From Cryptomeria japonica (lineage: Eukaryota; Streptophyta; Pinopsida; Cupressales; Cupressaceae): a stretch of 64,000 nucleotides of DNA. The stretch covers positions 371,385,667 to 371,449,666 of the forward strand of contig NC_081415.1 of the NCBI RefSeq assembly GCF_030272615.1, read 5' to 3'. This document shows positions 11,721-24,769 of this stretch, in pieces. Made by a program: the position numbers and the translations under genes. Within the stretch, counting starts at the first letter, position 1. Every line of letters begins with the position of its first letter. Below the pieces are notes generated by a model. That model was not told the DNA's origin, ran no database searches, and saw only the letters and a program-made list of their open reading frames with translations.

Positions 11721-13220
11721 TAAAGAAATGAAATGATCAGCTCCAAAGACATCAAACCACTACTAACAAAACCGAGAGTCTAAAATATGATAGGGAATAG
11801 TGTGAGCTGTCCTGAAATAAAATATTTTATTTTCAATTTCAACTAAAACATAATTACTCAGTGATTTAATGTTATTAATAAGTGTTTAATTTATGAAAGA
11901 GATAAATGGTTGGCCACAAGTACATGAGTTACTAAATGCACACAAATAAGTGAATTTGATATTCAAAACTATCTACAATGAATTCAATTCTTGTCCATTA
12001 GTCATTTATGTTTGCAATAAGCATCTTTCTTTGTTTTTCTTAATCTTTATTCATAGTTATGTGCATATTTCACATTCTATAATTAGGATATCAATTGCTA
12101 TGGTTGAACACTAGCATGATGTTTGTGTTGTGGTATAGATGCATGGAAACATAATTATGGGATTGTTATATTATAGAGATCATAAATCTAGATATCGCAT
12201 ATTGGTTCTAGCTCTTCTTGGATTGAGTCTAAAGTTGACATACAGTCATAAAGCCATTACTAGCAGATCTATCCATTTCTAGTAAAGACAATTGAGAAAG
12301 TTATTTTGATATTGAGAGTTTCTTATCTGTTTACCTATTGATCATTATTAAGCCATAATATTTAGGTTTATTTATCTCTCTTACAAAACCTTTATAAGTG
12401 TCCTAGATTGTCCCTACTACTCACTCTTCAATGAAATAGTGGAGTTCTAAAGATTTGTTGCACAAGATGGTGTTGAACGTATCAACAAGGCTAGCATGGA
12501 AGGCATGTTCAACCTTCCACTTGTACAACTTACAACAAATGATTTGTTGATACAAGAAATTCTTGAAATAGGGATACAATCGAAAGACAAGTAAGTACAT
12601 ACAAACCTCCTTAGTTGAAAGTAAAATCTGTGTATAAAAAGAGTACATTGAATCCCAATCCATAAACACAATAGAGATACCGATGGAGACTTAATTGGAT
12701 GTAGCATGTCGCACTAAAGTTGTTAGAGTATGCTAAGCTAGTACATAATGTTTCCTAAAGCCATATTAGTATTTTACCCAGATCATTACCTACCAAAACT
12801 AACTATAGTAATCCTTTTGAGGATTCATTTCATGGTGCTAGATCTTCATTTAGTTCCACTTCTTGTTGGAGAAAAGAACAGTTATTTCTTGAGGTAGATG
12901 AATATCCCATCAACAAAGGACAAGACCCTTTCTAGAATATAACAAATTCTACTCCAACAAAAGATCATGGGGGTTTCACTAGAGATATTGAATAAGAGAT
13001 AGACTTCTACTACTACATTAAAAGCATTGGCATGTTCTTCATTTATTGATGTAAACTCTCTGTGATGCCACCACAACCAACAAAGGTGTAAAAAGTTTGC
13101 AATGCATGGATTTTTAGGATTTTCCTTTGAGAAAACAATATTAAAGTATGGAAGCAGGATCTGCCAGCTCCTGAGGGAATCTTGATGAAAAATAACTGTA
13201 AAATATTTGGGTGAGCTTAT
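11721..13220. other. CACTA-1 internal spacer
   Basis: No gene recognised. A plus-strand open stretch at about 12445-12592 (residues like NLPLVQLTTNDLLIQEILEI), followed by a GTAAGT donor-like site, could be a captured exon; I do not recognise it. Confidence 0.4.
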
Positions 13221-14263
13221 ATGCAAAAACTCATGCTTCCTGATGGGTTTATGTACATAAATAAGCACGAATTAAGTTGTAAAGGGGCTTTTGGAAACAA
13301 GAGGGACAGAGAGGCAGTGGAAGTGAAAACTTCTGGTGTTGTGTCTGCTCCATCTCAGAATGGGAATGGCGAAGGTATTGTAAGAGGAGCTGAGAAGGGT
13401 GTTGGAAGAAGTGGGGGTGTTTACATTCCCACATTTAAGCTGGCTCAAATGATGAAAGATGTGGAAGACAAGAGCAGTGTGGAATACCAACGCATGACAT
13501 GGGATGCCCTTCGGAAGAGTATCAATGGGTTAGTAAACAAGGTAAATGCATCTAACATCAAGAACATCATTCCAGAGTTGTTTGCAAAGAATCTCATTCA
13601 TGGGAGGGGTCTATTTTGTAGGTCTTGTATGAAATCCCAAATGGCATCCCTTGGATTTACAGATGTTTTTGCTGCAATGGTTGTTGTGGTAAATACAAAA
13701 TTTCCTAACGTTGGCAATCTGCTTTTGTGAAGAATTATTTTGCAGCTTAAGAGGGCATACAAATACAATGACAAGCACATGTTGATTGCAGCAGCCAAAT
13801 TCATAGCTCATTTAGTGAATCAACAAGTTGCACATGAGATCATTGCCTTGGAACTTCTCACCCTTTTACTAGAGAACCCCACAGATGACAGTGTAGAGGT
13901 TGTTGTTGGGTTCATGAAAGAATGTGGTTCTTTGTTGCAAGACCTTTCACCCAAAGGTCTCTATGGGATTTTTGAAAGATTTAGAGGTATTCTCCATGAG
14001 GGGGAAATTGACAAACAAGTACAGTTTTTAATTAAAGGCCTTTTTTCAATTCGCAAAGCTAAGTTTGAGGGTCATCCAACTGTGCATCCAGATCAGTTAA
14101 CACATGAAGTTTTCCCAGAAGATGAACTTGATCAAGAAGCTGGTTTGGATGTTTTCAAGCCAGATCCTGATTTCTTAGAGCATGAGGCAACTTATGAAAA
14201 ACTAAAGAAAGATATCCTTGGAGATGCTTCTTCAGATGAAGCAGAAGGGGAGAATGATTCAGG

Positions 14264-14302
<39 letters not shown>

Positions 14303-15074
14303 GGAAGGTGAGGAAGCACTGAGAATACATGATGAGACAAAGACAAACTTGGTCAATTTAAGACGTTCAATTTATTTGACAATCATGTCAGGTGTTGATT
14401 TTGAGGAAGCTAGTCATAAGCTACTAAAGATCAAGCTTGAACCTGGTCAAGAGAGAACATACCTTTGTTATTATGGTCTTCTTGGGCAAAGATTTTGTAT
14501 GATCAATAAAATTTATGAGGAATTTTTTGATAAGTGTTTTGTACAATAGTATTCTATGATACACAGACTGGAAACAAATAAACTGTGTAATGTTGCAAAG
14601 TTTTTGGCCCACTTACTTGGCATTCTCTTGTAGGAGTTGGCAGAGCAACTTGGTATATTGTTTCTTAATGAAAGGTTGAATGATCCAATAATGCAGGAGT
14701 CTTTTGATTCAATTTCTCCAAAGGACAATCCCAAAAATTCACGGTTTGCTATCAATTTCTTTACTTCTATTGGTCTTGGTAGTATCACTAAGAGTTTACG
14801 TGAGTATTTGAAGAATATGCCAAGGCTTTTAATGCAGCAGCAAAAGTCTATTCCTGAGTTAGATGAATCTACCTCTAATGACGATTCTTCTAGTTCATCA
14901 GATTCTAAGAGTGAAACTGACAGTGAGAGCAGTAAGGAGTCACCAAGAAAGAGAAATAATTCAAAGCATGACAATGAGTACGAAAAAATAAGAAGAAAGA
15001 AAAGGGTGAGCGCATCTGACTTGGAGGATGGAAGTGACAGTGAAAAAATCATAAGGAAAAAGAAAAGGAATTAA
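13221..15074 (+). pseudogene. CWC22-like splicing factor (MIF4G + MA3), captured, decayed
   Basis: Three successive open segments (13221-13730, 13740-14549, 14637-15074) read as a plant CWC22 homologue, a spliceosome-associated protein. An N-terminal MIF4G region starts with VYIPTFKLAQMM. Then come VNQQVAHEIIALELLTLLLE, an acidic Asp-rich linker at 14263-14302, an MA3 region (NLVNLRRSIYLTIMSGVDFE) and a Ser/Lys-rich tail. Breaks: an in-frame TGA near 13729; a short segment missing after EPGQE near 14450; and a larger MA3 segment missing near 14620, where CTCTTGTAG directly before GAG looks like a leftover 3' splice site. So at least part of the copy was genomic. The host copy must be elsewhere. 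Confidence 0.9.
14263..14302 (+). repeat. (GAT)n tract encoding poly-Asp
   Basis: About 13 GAT units inside the CWC22-like copy encode a run of Asp in the acidic linker. Confidence 0.95.
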
Positions 15075-15479
15075 AACTCTTTCTAGTTAGATATTCAAGG
15101 CTCCAGTAGACACCGTTTTCTTGGACTGTGACAAACAAAAGATCACTCCCAAGTGCTTTGGTTTTATAACATATGATTATAAGATGCTACAATGTTGTTT
15201 TATGTATTTTAATAGCCATGGGTTTTAGAGTTCTATACTTGACAGGTAATGGATAAACAGTGTTAGGAGGAGAAAATATTGAAGGCCAAGTGCAAATTGT
15301 GAAAATACTAGATCAATGAATCCTGTTATTTATCGAGTATTTCTTGTTTTCCATGTTGTGTGATGTACCATAAGCAAACTAGAAATATAAATTCAATAAG
15401 ATTCTCTATTCAATGATGATAATTTCTATTTTCTTGCCTATGAAGAAAGACCATGTCAGACAATATCAATGAACAATAA

Positions 15480-17925
15480 AATAAGGAGACAATTGCTAGA
15501 TTGTGGTCTAACTTGAAAAGAAAAGGTGATGGAAAATGTTATTGTCCGTGCAAAATTTGTAAGGGGTTAAAGACTAGAAGACTTCTAATCAAAATAGAAA
15601 AGAAACATTGTAGGCTACATGGTCACATTGAAGGTGGACATGATTATCATCCATTGGTAATTTTTTCATTATATCATTTTGACAATTTATATACGTAATA
15701 AATCACGTGATGATGAGATCATGATCACGGTTTATTTATGTTTATCAATTTTATATAGGTCGAGCACCCCGAAGCACATGGTATGGATCAACACAACTTT
15801 GAGAATATGGTTTTCAAAGTGGATGAATATGGAGGTGTGAATATCGAAGCTGAAGATAATGATCCCATGGAAGATGACGATCATGAGCCAGAAAACATAA
15901 TTGAAGATGATGGTACAAATACATTGATCCATGACTCATTTAGTACTCGCGCAACTGATCATGATGATGAAGATGACCTTGATGTTGTTCATGATGTCCC
16001 TCTACTTAGAAGGCATTTGATGCCCTTTACGAAGGCTCGCAGGCAACTCTTCTCTCCGATGTATTGTTGTTGGTGAACTTGAAGGTTATGAATGGTTTAT
16101 CCAACATAACAATGTCATGTATGTTAAGGTATGTCATATATGTCATAATAAACTATGAATCATGTTGTACCATTAATATTCTTTATTATAACAAATTATA
16201 TTTTTTTGCTATAGGTTGATAGGTGAGTTTTTGTTATCACCATCAAATATTCTACCTCGCTCATACCGAGAATTATCTGTCGTTATGAAAGATATTGGAA
16301 TGGAGTATCAAGCAATAGATGCTTGTCCCAATGATCATATTATATATCACAAACAACATGAATTTCGATCTGAATGCCCTGAATGTCATATCAGTACATA
16401 TCAAACATATCAAATAACAAAAAGGGTTCCTCGCAAGGTTCTTTGCTATATTCCCATTATTCCACGTATGCAATGATTATTCAGGTGCACTAGCTTGGCA
16501 CAATTTACGGATTACCATGCATGCAATAGAAGTCGAGATGACATTATTCAAATGCCTGCGGATGGTTCAACATTTATGGACATAGAGGAAAAGTGGCCAC
16601 ACTTTAAAGAAGAACCTCGTAATCTCAAGCTTTCATTGGCAGTGGACGGTGTCACTCCATTTGGAGAGATGAGATCTGTTTACTCAGTGTGGCCTATTTT
16701 TGTTATCAACAATAACATTCCTCCATGGATGTCAATAAAGAGGGAGCACATAATGTTGGCAATGATTGTTCCAAGTATTTTATCATTTAAATATAGTTGT
16801 CTAAATTTAATTATAAATATTGCAGTAAAATGGTCATAATAATTATGTAATGTTTTTGTTCATTTGATTAGGTAAGTACCAAGTTAAAGATATGAATGTA
16901 TATATCAAGCCTCTTGTCGACGAGTTGCTAGAGTTATGGAATGGTGTCACTATATATGACGTCTCTAGACCAATAGGACAAAGACAATTTCAATTCCATG
17001 CAATGCTTCTATGGACAACACACGATGCCCCGGGGCTAACTCATTTTTGTGGTATATTATAGTGTTTTTGTTGTGCATGAACACTATAATTCAAAAAAAT
17101 ATCATATTTAATCCAATTATACATTATCTTGTAGGTCTTCAAACAAAGGGAACATTTGCATGTCCTGTTTGTGGTCCAAAGATGAAATCTCGTCATTCAA
17201 AAAGTTTAGGAAACCAAGTGTTTAATGAGTATAGGCACTTTCTCCACAAAAATCATAAGTATCGAAATACTAAAAAACATATTTTCAATGGGAAAGAAGA
17301 GAATACATCAAAGCCATGAAGAATGACGCCTCACCTGTGGAAGTTGGAATATAATAGACTTAATCATCAAGGTAATGCCATTCCATCTATTGGTTTGTCA
17401 TAAAACATCTTTTCTATTTTGTTTTGTTTACTGATGATGTGATTGATGATCATGAAGGTCGTGAAGGCATAAATGACCACCTTCCTAAGGGACTAAAAAG
17501 TTGTCCCCGATAATTTAGCAGGTTGCCCTACTATGAGCAGTTACAAATTGTTCATTTGTTTGATAGTATGCATATTGGAAAGAATATAACAGAGACAGTA
17601 TGGAAAATATTGGATGGAAGGCGTGACAAAGAAAAAATTGTCAAAATATGTAGTGACATTCAGGATTATGATCATGCAATGATAAATTTCATTCAATCAA
17701 ATAGCCATGGAGACCAGATTAATATAAGTCAGCTTCCTTGGTTATTAACGAACCAACAAAGCAATGCTATAAAAGAAGTCATACGAAAAATTAGATTTCC
17801 CACAAGATTTGCTACCATAAATTTTTTGCAGGCAATGATATTTTCTATAAACATCTTAGTGACATTGCATTGCAGATATTTGGGCCCACCATACATAAAA
17901 GGTGGTACATCATATGTGAACTAAC
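15480..17925 (+). pseudogene. TNP2-like CACTA transposase, decayed, C-terminus lost
   Basis: Several open segments separated by intron-like gaps and frameshifts read as a TNP2-type transposase. The N-terminal transposase-associated zinc region is at 15504-15655 (CYCPCKICKG). An acidic region follows at 15783-16050. The core is at 16215-17925: IDACPNDHIIYHKQHEF, CPECHIS, VPRKVLCYIP, EPRNLKLSLAVDGVTPFG, SVWPIFVINNNIPPW and FACPVCGP. Donor and acceptor sites (for example GTAATT at 15656, a TATAG acceptor at ~15757, a TGCTATAG acceptor at ~16214) show an exon-intron gene. Breaks occur near 16055, 16475 and 17515. Homology to TNP2 stops near 17826, after which the sequence matches the TNPA upstream region of CACTA-2. 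TNP2 is expected to carry out cleavage and transposition in the nucleus. Confidence 0.88.
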
Positions 17926-18040
17926 CCTAATCCACTTTTGATTTCATATCATTGCTAGAATAGTTTTCCTTTGATCCATTTCTTGAAGTGTAATAAATGT
18001 AGCTCCAGTTCATTTCTGAATCTAACAGGTTTGTTTTTGC

Positions 18041-19539
18041 TTTAAAAGGTCGAATGACCAAGAAAAAAGGTTAAAAGATGAATTGACAAACCAAAAGGTT
18101 GAGTGGTTTGGAAATGACACCTTTGACAAAACCAAGCTCCTTGAAAAAGCTGGCACATATCTAAAGTATGTGAGGGACCAATATAGGACCCATTTGGAGA
18201 GAAACCTAAAGTACGAGCGTCCCCCCATGATTCTAGAGGGGGAGTGGAAGGACCTGATTTTGGATGCCAAGGAGAAAATTGAAAGGAAAAAAGGAAATAC
18301 ACCACTAGACGCCAGAAGAAGGTACGGGATACTATTAAGAATGTAATTATGTACTAATTAATTACTCTTTATATTTATATAATCTAACGTATTTCAAACT
18401 TTTTATAGACTGAGTGACATGTCAAAGGCAACCAAGGCAAGGCCAGAAAAGCACAGGCAACACAAACTCGGCTCTAGTGGCTACATGAAATTTGTTGCAT
18501 GAATTATAAGTATCTCATGTAAACGAAATATTGCATCAAAATATTAATAAATTGCAAACATTTTTTTTTTATCAAACAATGCAAGCAAAATTCACGGTAC
18601 CAAGCAAAAATGCAGGGCTCTAAATTCAATAGAGGGCCCACAGAAGATGACAAGAGAATTGCCTACCAGCAAGGCTATTCAGCCATGGCTGATCGACTAC
18701 GAGAATTGAGTGGGAATACACAACATTCAAGTGCATCCGTCACACAGGTATATATGCTAAATGGAAGTTGTTTCAAATTGAATACTTTGCCAATAATCTA
18801 ATTGATGTTGAGTTCCAACATAAAGTGACTATATTTGTTTTAAATAAGCAAGCAATGATAACAATGTGCATGTCATTGGAATGCAGCCTGCTAATTGTGA
18901 AACACCACCTGCACATGAAGGTCCGGATGTGCATCCCAGTAGTGGAGGTATTCATTTGCTATTCAAATTTCTTTATTTATCTATTAATACAATTAAACAT
19001 CTTAATTTGTAATTAGAGTAGTAATTAATGTAACCTTTTTTGTTAAAATTTTAGAGCATATAGTCGATGGTGAGCAAGTGGAGCATGATCTAGGTACACA
19101 ACATCAAGAACGTGATGTTCCCCACTCAGGTAAAGAGGACCACTGTTATTGCTTTAAATAAATATAATTGCAATTGGTGTTCAACATTAAAGTAACCTTT
19201 AGTATTTCAACTCCAGATGATCTAGAGGGTGTTTATCATGTTGAGGTTGAGGCTACACAAAATGATGTGGCCCCATCAAGTAAACAGCGCAACAATTTTG
19301 TTCTCTAAATTAATGAAATACTTGTAACAGTAATAATTTTTTTTTTGAATTTAACCCATTTCTTTGTTATTGCAGAGGACCCCCCTTCGCTTCAGTGTCC
19401 TCATCCTCAGTATAGGACTAGGCATACATCAAGATCATGAGCAGTTGGCAAAACATCTGCAGAGGGGGGAAATGATGAAGAAACCGATGTTCCACTTAGT
19501 CTTTTCATAGATTCAAAGAAAAAACAAAGAAAGAAATGA
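18041..19539 (+). pseudogene. TNPA-like protein (Plant transposase, Ptta/En/Spm), CACTA-1
   Basis: Seven short exons: about 18041-18322, 18409-18510, 18590-18748, 18887-18950, 19054-19131, 19217-19280 and 19376-19539. Most are bounded by AG and GT. Exon 1 carries the family signature (GTYLKYVRDQYRTHLERN); exon 2 has the small basic Gly-rich part (HKLGSSGYMKF). Later exons are acidic. The last ends in a basic KKKQRKK tail and a stop. A premature TGA lies in the last exon (after HTSRS) where CACTA-2 has CGA. TNPA-type proteins bind subterminal repeats and help excision; that role is by family. Exons upstream of 18041 seen in CACTA-2 are absent here. Confidence 0.85.
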
Positions 19540-20096
19540 TTGTAATCTAACTTATTTGATAAGTACTGATTTTTATGTGTTAGTGAATGTAATTATGTGC
19601 TAATTAATGGTTATGGATGATATGTGTTAATTAATATTAATGAATGTTGCATGTTAATTAATATTAATCAATATTATGTGTTAATGAACGTTATGTGATA
19701 TTAATGAGTGAATGCTATATTTTATTAATGGTAGAAAGAATGAATGAATGAATGTTATAAGATGTTAACGGGGAATTTAGAGTGATGTTAGGGGAGGGGA
19801 GGGGCCAAATGAGCTTCCATCTTCACATGGTTGGCCCTGTTAAGTAGATAATATTAAACTATTCTCGAAACCAAGTGAAGCACAACAAGATAACACACTT
19901 TTCAATATTTCATTATGTTGCATAGTTAATCTTATTGAATAATGAATATTGAATCTTAATTGCAAGGTCCAACAAAGCCAACACAAACAACAACACCACA
20001 AGTTGCTGGGTATAATGAGCTCCCATATTGTCTTGTTTTTACATGAACAATATGAGTTTCTTCTAGTGTTGATATCCAAGGTAGGACTGCAAAAGT

Positions 20097-20198
20097 TATG
20101 AATATGCCTCATTCTTGTAATTTTTTTTATTACTTGTAAGTAATGAATATGCCTCATCCTTGTAAAAAAATTTATTACTTGTAAGTCATGAATATTGC
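20097..20198 (+). repeat. ~45-bp tandem repeat downstream of TNPA, CACTA-1
   Basis: Two units plus a partial third of a 45-bp sequence. The reverse complement matches 58834-58923 in CACTA-2, at the same place relative to the TNPA gene. Confidence 0.85.
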
Positions 20199-20260
20199 TC
20201 TTTAGTTGATTAGAATTAAATGAAAATCTTTAATGAATACACAAAACTATATACATATGC

Positions 20261-20448
20261 AGGTGCACCATGGTTGAGATGGTCCAACTCCCTAGTCTCA
20301 CTCTATGAATAATCTCATGCCATATCTAAATCAAAGACATCTCAAATACATCATCGGTGGAAAGCTACAAAATGTCATTTTCATACATAAGCAAGACATA
20401 CACAATTGGGCACAATCACCAAGAGAACGGTAAAAAGTGTGTTTGAGA
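20261..20448 (+). repeat. Single copy of the CACTA-2 hairpin arm
   Basis: Matches the CACTA-2 arms at 54101-54359 and 54386-54643, from AGGTGCACCATGGTTGAGAT to AAAAAGTGTGTTTGAGAT. Only one orientation is present here, so no hairpin forms. Confidence 0.85.
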
Positions 20449-21529
20449 TTGTATCATGGATGCTTTTAAGGATTGTATCATGGATGCAAAATATCTCTTC
20501 ATTAATCCTTGACTCATGATTGCTATAATACTTCTTTAGACTTCTCATGTCATTTGTTGCACTTCTTCACTATTTTGGACTGAGTTTCAACTATGTATTT
20601 GCCTTGACTTATGACTGTACCTAGCTTTGTCCTATCTTTGTAAGCTTCCTCTTTGAATTGGAAGGGGCATGGGAGACTGGAAAGTCTATGATTGAATGGA
20701 GAATCCCTTGATGATGCTCTCCCTATTCCAAACTATGTTGAGGCTTGATAAAAAAAGTTTTAGTTGGAAAGTTAAATGAATTGTAACCTCTGAACCTCTA
20801 TCTCTTCCCTCAAAAATGAAACTTGCCATTTGAATTCCTTTCTCATATTGATTAGCTTAATAATATGTGTTCAATTTTTTTTATCATTAAAAGATTACCT
20901 TCCTTTTAGATAAATTAGTTAGATTCTTATTATGTTAAAGAACATTTAGTTAGTTTTCTCCTTCAACTGAAGTAGTTATGTTTTATTTTGAAATGTTCAA
21001 TTTTTTATCTTAATATAGATCACAATTATTTTATTTAAGTATAGAATTAATGGAATATTACATATGGTATCAAAGAAACCAAGTTCAACATTGAACCTCA
21101 GGCTTTCAACCTATAAACAAAACTATATACATATGCAGGTGCACCATGGTTGAGATAATATGCAAGCGCACTATATACAAAACTATATTCGCAACTAAAT
21201 TTTTTATTCAAATCCACAATATGAAACACAGAGTTTTACTGGAAGAACACAAGTAACCTTATCTCCTTTAGATAATATCACAAGCAACTACCTACAGAAA
21301 GATGCAGTAATCCACAACATATACACAAAGGAAAGATGACTGATTATATTATGTATCTTCGCAAAATGGTACAATAGTAAGCCTGAGGCTATATTCTACT
21401 TCTTCTCTAATGATCCTTATTCTTACAAAAGTTTCCTCCTTTATATGAGGGTATACATTGTCACCAAGCAGTGTGGCTTTTCAGCACATAACTATTAATT
21501 AGCACTTTTGTTAACAAACTGGAAGATAA

Positions 21530-24500
21530 ACAAGTTCAACATTCCTATGTGTTGAATGTACTTATCATCTTTAAACATTAGAACGTCATTGTTTAGTGTC
21601 CTCATGTCGCTTTCTGTCTGGAAATGAATGGATAGAATATGGTTAACACAAAGTGACAATTCTTTGTCCTAATTCAACTCTGCTACTGCTCGAATCTTCT
21701 CATCACTGATTTCTTGTTTCCACTATTCCAATGATACTAACTCACCATTACTATAAAAAGAGGGCACCCTAGGGGTATTCCCGTCATCCAGCCTCTAAAT
21801 CTCTTTCCTTAATTGATTTGCCAATTCATCATGGGACTTCAAGTAAGCCTCGGCTTCAATTTTCTCACCTGGATTCATCAGACTATTATCATTCATCATG
21901 CCTTCCAACCGAGACCTAAGCCTTTCATGCTCTTTCAAAGCTTTGACTGTTCCAGTGTATGTCTTCCAATAGATTTCTGCAACCTACACCATACTTTTGA
22001 ATCTATGCTCAACGACCTCGAGAACTAACTTATCCATCTTTTGTTGTTCCTTTTTTACTTGCCGAGATGTCTTTTCGGCCCTGTTCCTCCAATACATAGC
22101 ATCTCTCAAGGCATCCATGGAATCTCTATCAACACTATATGTCATCCCTATTTGACTGGTACCTGTATCAATCTGAAGCAATCTTGCTTGCAGCCTCTGT
22201 TTTTCTTCATCGGTTTTCTCATATAGGCTTTTGTATGTAGAATTTCTCAGACCAGAAACTCTATTTGATCTTGGTTCAGTTTAGCGACATCCAAATTTAG
22301 TTTGGCAGTTGTTCTAGGGTCAGTCTTTCCAACCTGCTGCACCATCAAATGTCCAAAATCTTCTTTTGTATCAACCAATATAGGTCTTTTATCTTTGGGA
22401 TAGATAGCCCACTGTAGAAGAGCCTTCTGATCTAGATCATATCCTGATCCTCTAAAGAGTTTATCAATCTCTTTTTGCATCATTTGCTTACTTGGGTCCT
22501 GTTTCTTGAGGAATCCATCAAACAATAAGGCAAAGTTCATGTCCCATTCAGAGTATAATAGCACACCAACTTCCTTAAGCAACTGTCTTCCCTTCTCAGG
22601 TGTGATTTCTCTCATCACAAGATCCATCTCCTATTGTAACTTTTGAAGTTGCTGCTCTTCTTCACTATTTCTCATGTTGTTCCTAATTTGAGATCCTTTA
22701 TGTTGATAGAGGAATGCGGTGAACTCCTTGGAAGAAATGAAGTCACTATCAGCAATGAAATCCTCATGCTCTAGGAATCTAATGTCAGCCACTTCTCGGA
22801 CATCCAGTTGTCCTATTGCCAAGTCTATCAGTGTATCCTTTGCATAACCAGGGGGGTAATCCTCTTAAGGAGTGAATGGAACGATGTCAGATGTGGAAGC
22901 AGGAGACATATGAGCTAAAGGCTCTATATTCCTAATAGTATCAATGTAATCCCTAAAAACATGAGGCGGGACTCCCTCAAGTATTTCTAATTCATGCTCC
23001 ATAAGTTTGTTGGCCAACTCCAAGGGGTCTTCAATCTTTTGTAGCACGTTCTCAACCATTTTCCTTCTAAAAATCTTCCATTTATAAGCTTGCATTGCTT
23101 TCTCAAACTTTATTTGCTTCACTTTGGCCTCTTCTCTGCCAATGTTCTTAATGAGGTCATTCGGTAGGTAAGATTTATGCTCTCTAGCCTTCAGCTTTTG
23201 TGATGACCGAGCTATCCTTATGTATCCTTCAGGATAGAAATTGGGCCTTGGATCCCCCATACCCATGCCATAATAATCCAATTTTGTCTGCAACAGGCCA
23301 TAACTCTTTGAACTTTTCACAATAAAATCTAAAAATACTAACAACCCAAGTACAATTGATTGTTTCCCATGGCTTGTCAGATGTTTTGTACTCACTATTG
23401 ATAGTTGCCTCACAATTTCCAGATAAGCCACTCTGTTAGGGACTGTAAGTGGTAGTAAGTATGGTCTCCCTTCAAACCCGTATACCCTAACTTGTGTGCA
23501 GTCTGAAAAACAATACCAATCTCCCCAATTGTGTTCAATTGAGGGATCTTCAGTGAAATATTTTGGTCTTAGGAATCTTTGAACCTCTGGTGCAAGGGCA
23601 TGATCACACGGGAATCCCAACAGTCTATATAATGGCTTGACAAAGAAATCCTCAAAATGCCAATATTGATTATGCACATACCTCTGGTCCCATGAAGAAA
23701 CCCATAGTTGCACTGGTTTTCTCATCCCAGCATTGTCATATGTCCTGGCACATAACTCTTCTGGCTATAACCCTTCATCTTGGCCCACATACAATAGCAT
23801 ATGCATAAGTAAGGAATAATTCTTGAAATAAACACTGATGACATCCCCCTTTAACTTTTCTAACCCATGATTCAAAACCTCAACCAAATAAGAAGAAAAA
23901 TCAAAGAAGCGGGGCTCCTTAGACTGCAAATCGGCACAAATGACCATGGCTGTAATATCCATCAAAGGATGGGCTTTTATCCCTAGCACTTGGGCAACAC
24001 AATAATAGGTATACTTGAAATATGGATGGAAAGAGTTGACATCATAGGGAGCTTTGTCATCCTGACCTAGTGGCACTAAGGACCCTGCATTCCTAGGTCT
24101 ATGTATAGGGAGTCTCAACATTTTGTAAATGTGCTCTAGGTTAAAATATTCACTTGTTAACTTCTTGAGGTCAATCAATTCTTCAAATCCCCAATCCAAC
24201 TCAAACACGGTGTCAATAACCTCCTTTGTGATTGCAAGAATTGGCTCACCCATGTAGTTATATATGGTCCTGGTTTTAGGGTCATAATTGTTTGCCAATG
24301 CCTTCATGAGCTCCACATTCATGAATACATTAGCCACAACTAACCTTCCTAAGTTCAATCATCAAAAATTGTTGATAGTTTGAGGGGCAACTCTTCTATT
24401 GTACCCATATATGAATAATTCATACCCTCTCAATTCTGTCCATATGTCTCCAAGATCCTCAAACCGGTCCTCCAAGCCTTCCTCATCAGCTCTAATCTTC

Positions 24501-24646
24501 TTAGACCTCAAACTAGATGATGGCCACTGGTCAATCAGGTCCTGGGCCAAAGAACACCCTTCCCTTTTCTGTCTTTTAGGTTTTTCTTCTACAGCGATAG
24601 GTTCTTTTCCCTTTCTGGTCTTATTAGTTTTAGATGATGATTCCAT
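21530..24646 (-). pseudogene. Long unrecognised coiled-coil protein gene in CACTA-1
   Basis: Start ATG at 24646 (MESSSKTNKTRKGKEPIAV). Open blocks follow in order on the minus strand: 24646-24362, 24358-23765, 23725-22865, 22822-22631, 22627-22247 and 22240-21530. In-frame stops separate the first five; the last follows a frameshift near 22245. The whole is about 1,000 codons. It opens with a basic Lys/Arg-rich N-terminus. A folded-looking region follows (TRTIYNYMGEPILAITKEVI, WVSSWDQRYVHNQYWHFEDF), then Glu/Lys/Gln-rich helical segments. I do not recognise the family. It is antisense to the transposase genes and near the right end of CACTA-1. It may be a captured host gene or another element's ORF. 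A gap-free host copy should exist if the former. Confidence 0.75.
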
Positions 24647-24769
24647 TTGAATTTTAAAAAAGAGGTCTGTGTGCAAACAACTTACTTGGAATTACTGAGC
24701 TTTATCTGTGAATTCGCCCAATTCCTGCTTTCGGTTCGTCGCCTATGAATTCCTTAATGTTGTGTCCTT

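Larger units (their letters stand above)
19540..21529. other. CACTA-1 internal non-coding region
   Basis: No coding region supported. It holds ~45-bp tandem repeats at 20097-20198 (GAATATGCCTCATCCTTGTA core) and one arm (20261-20448) of the sequence that forms a hairpin in CACTA-2. Confidence 0.6.

Noticed and set aside
14155-14346. His-rich antisense open frame
   Set aside because: Reverse reading of the GAT repeat in the CWC22-like copy.
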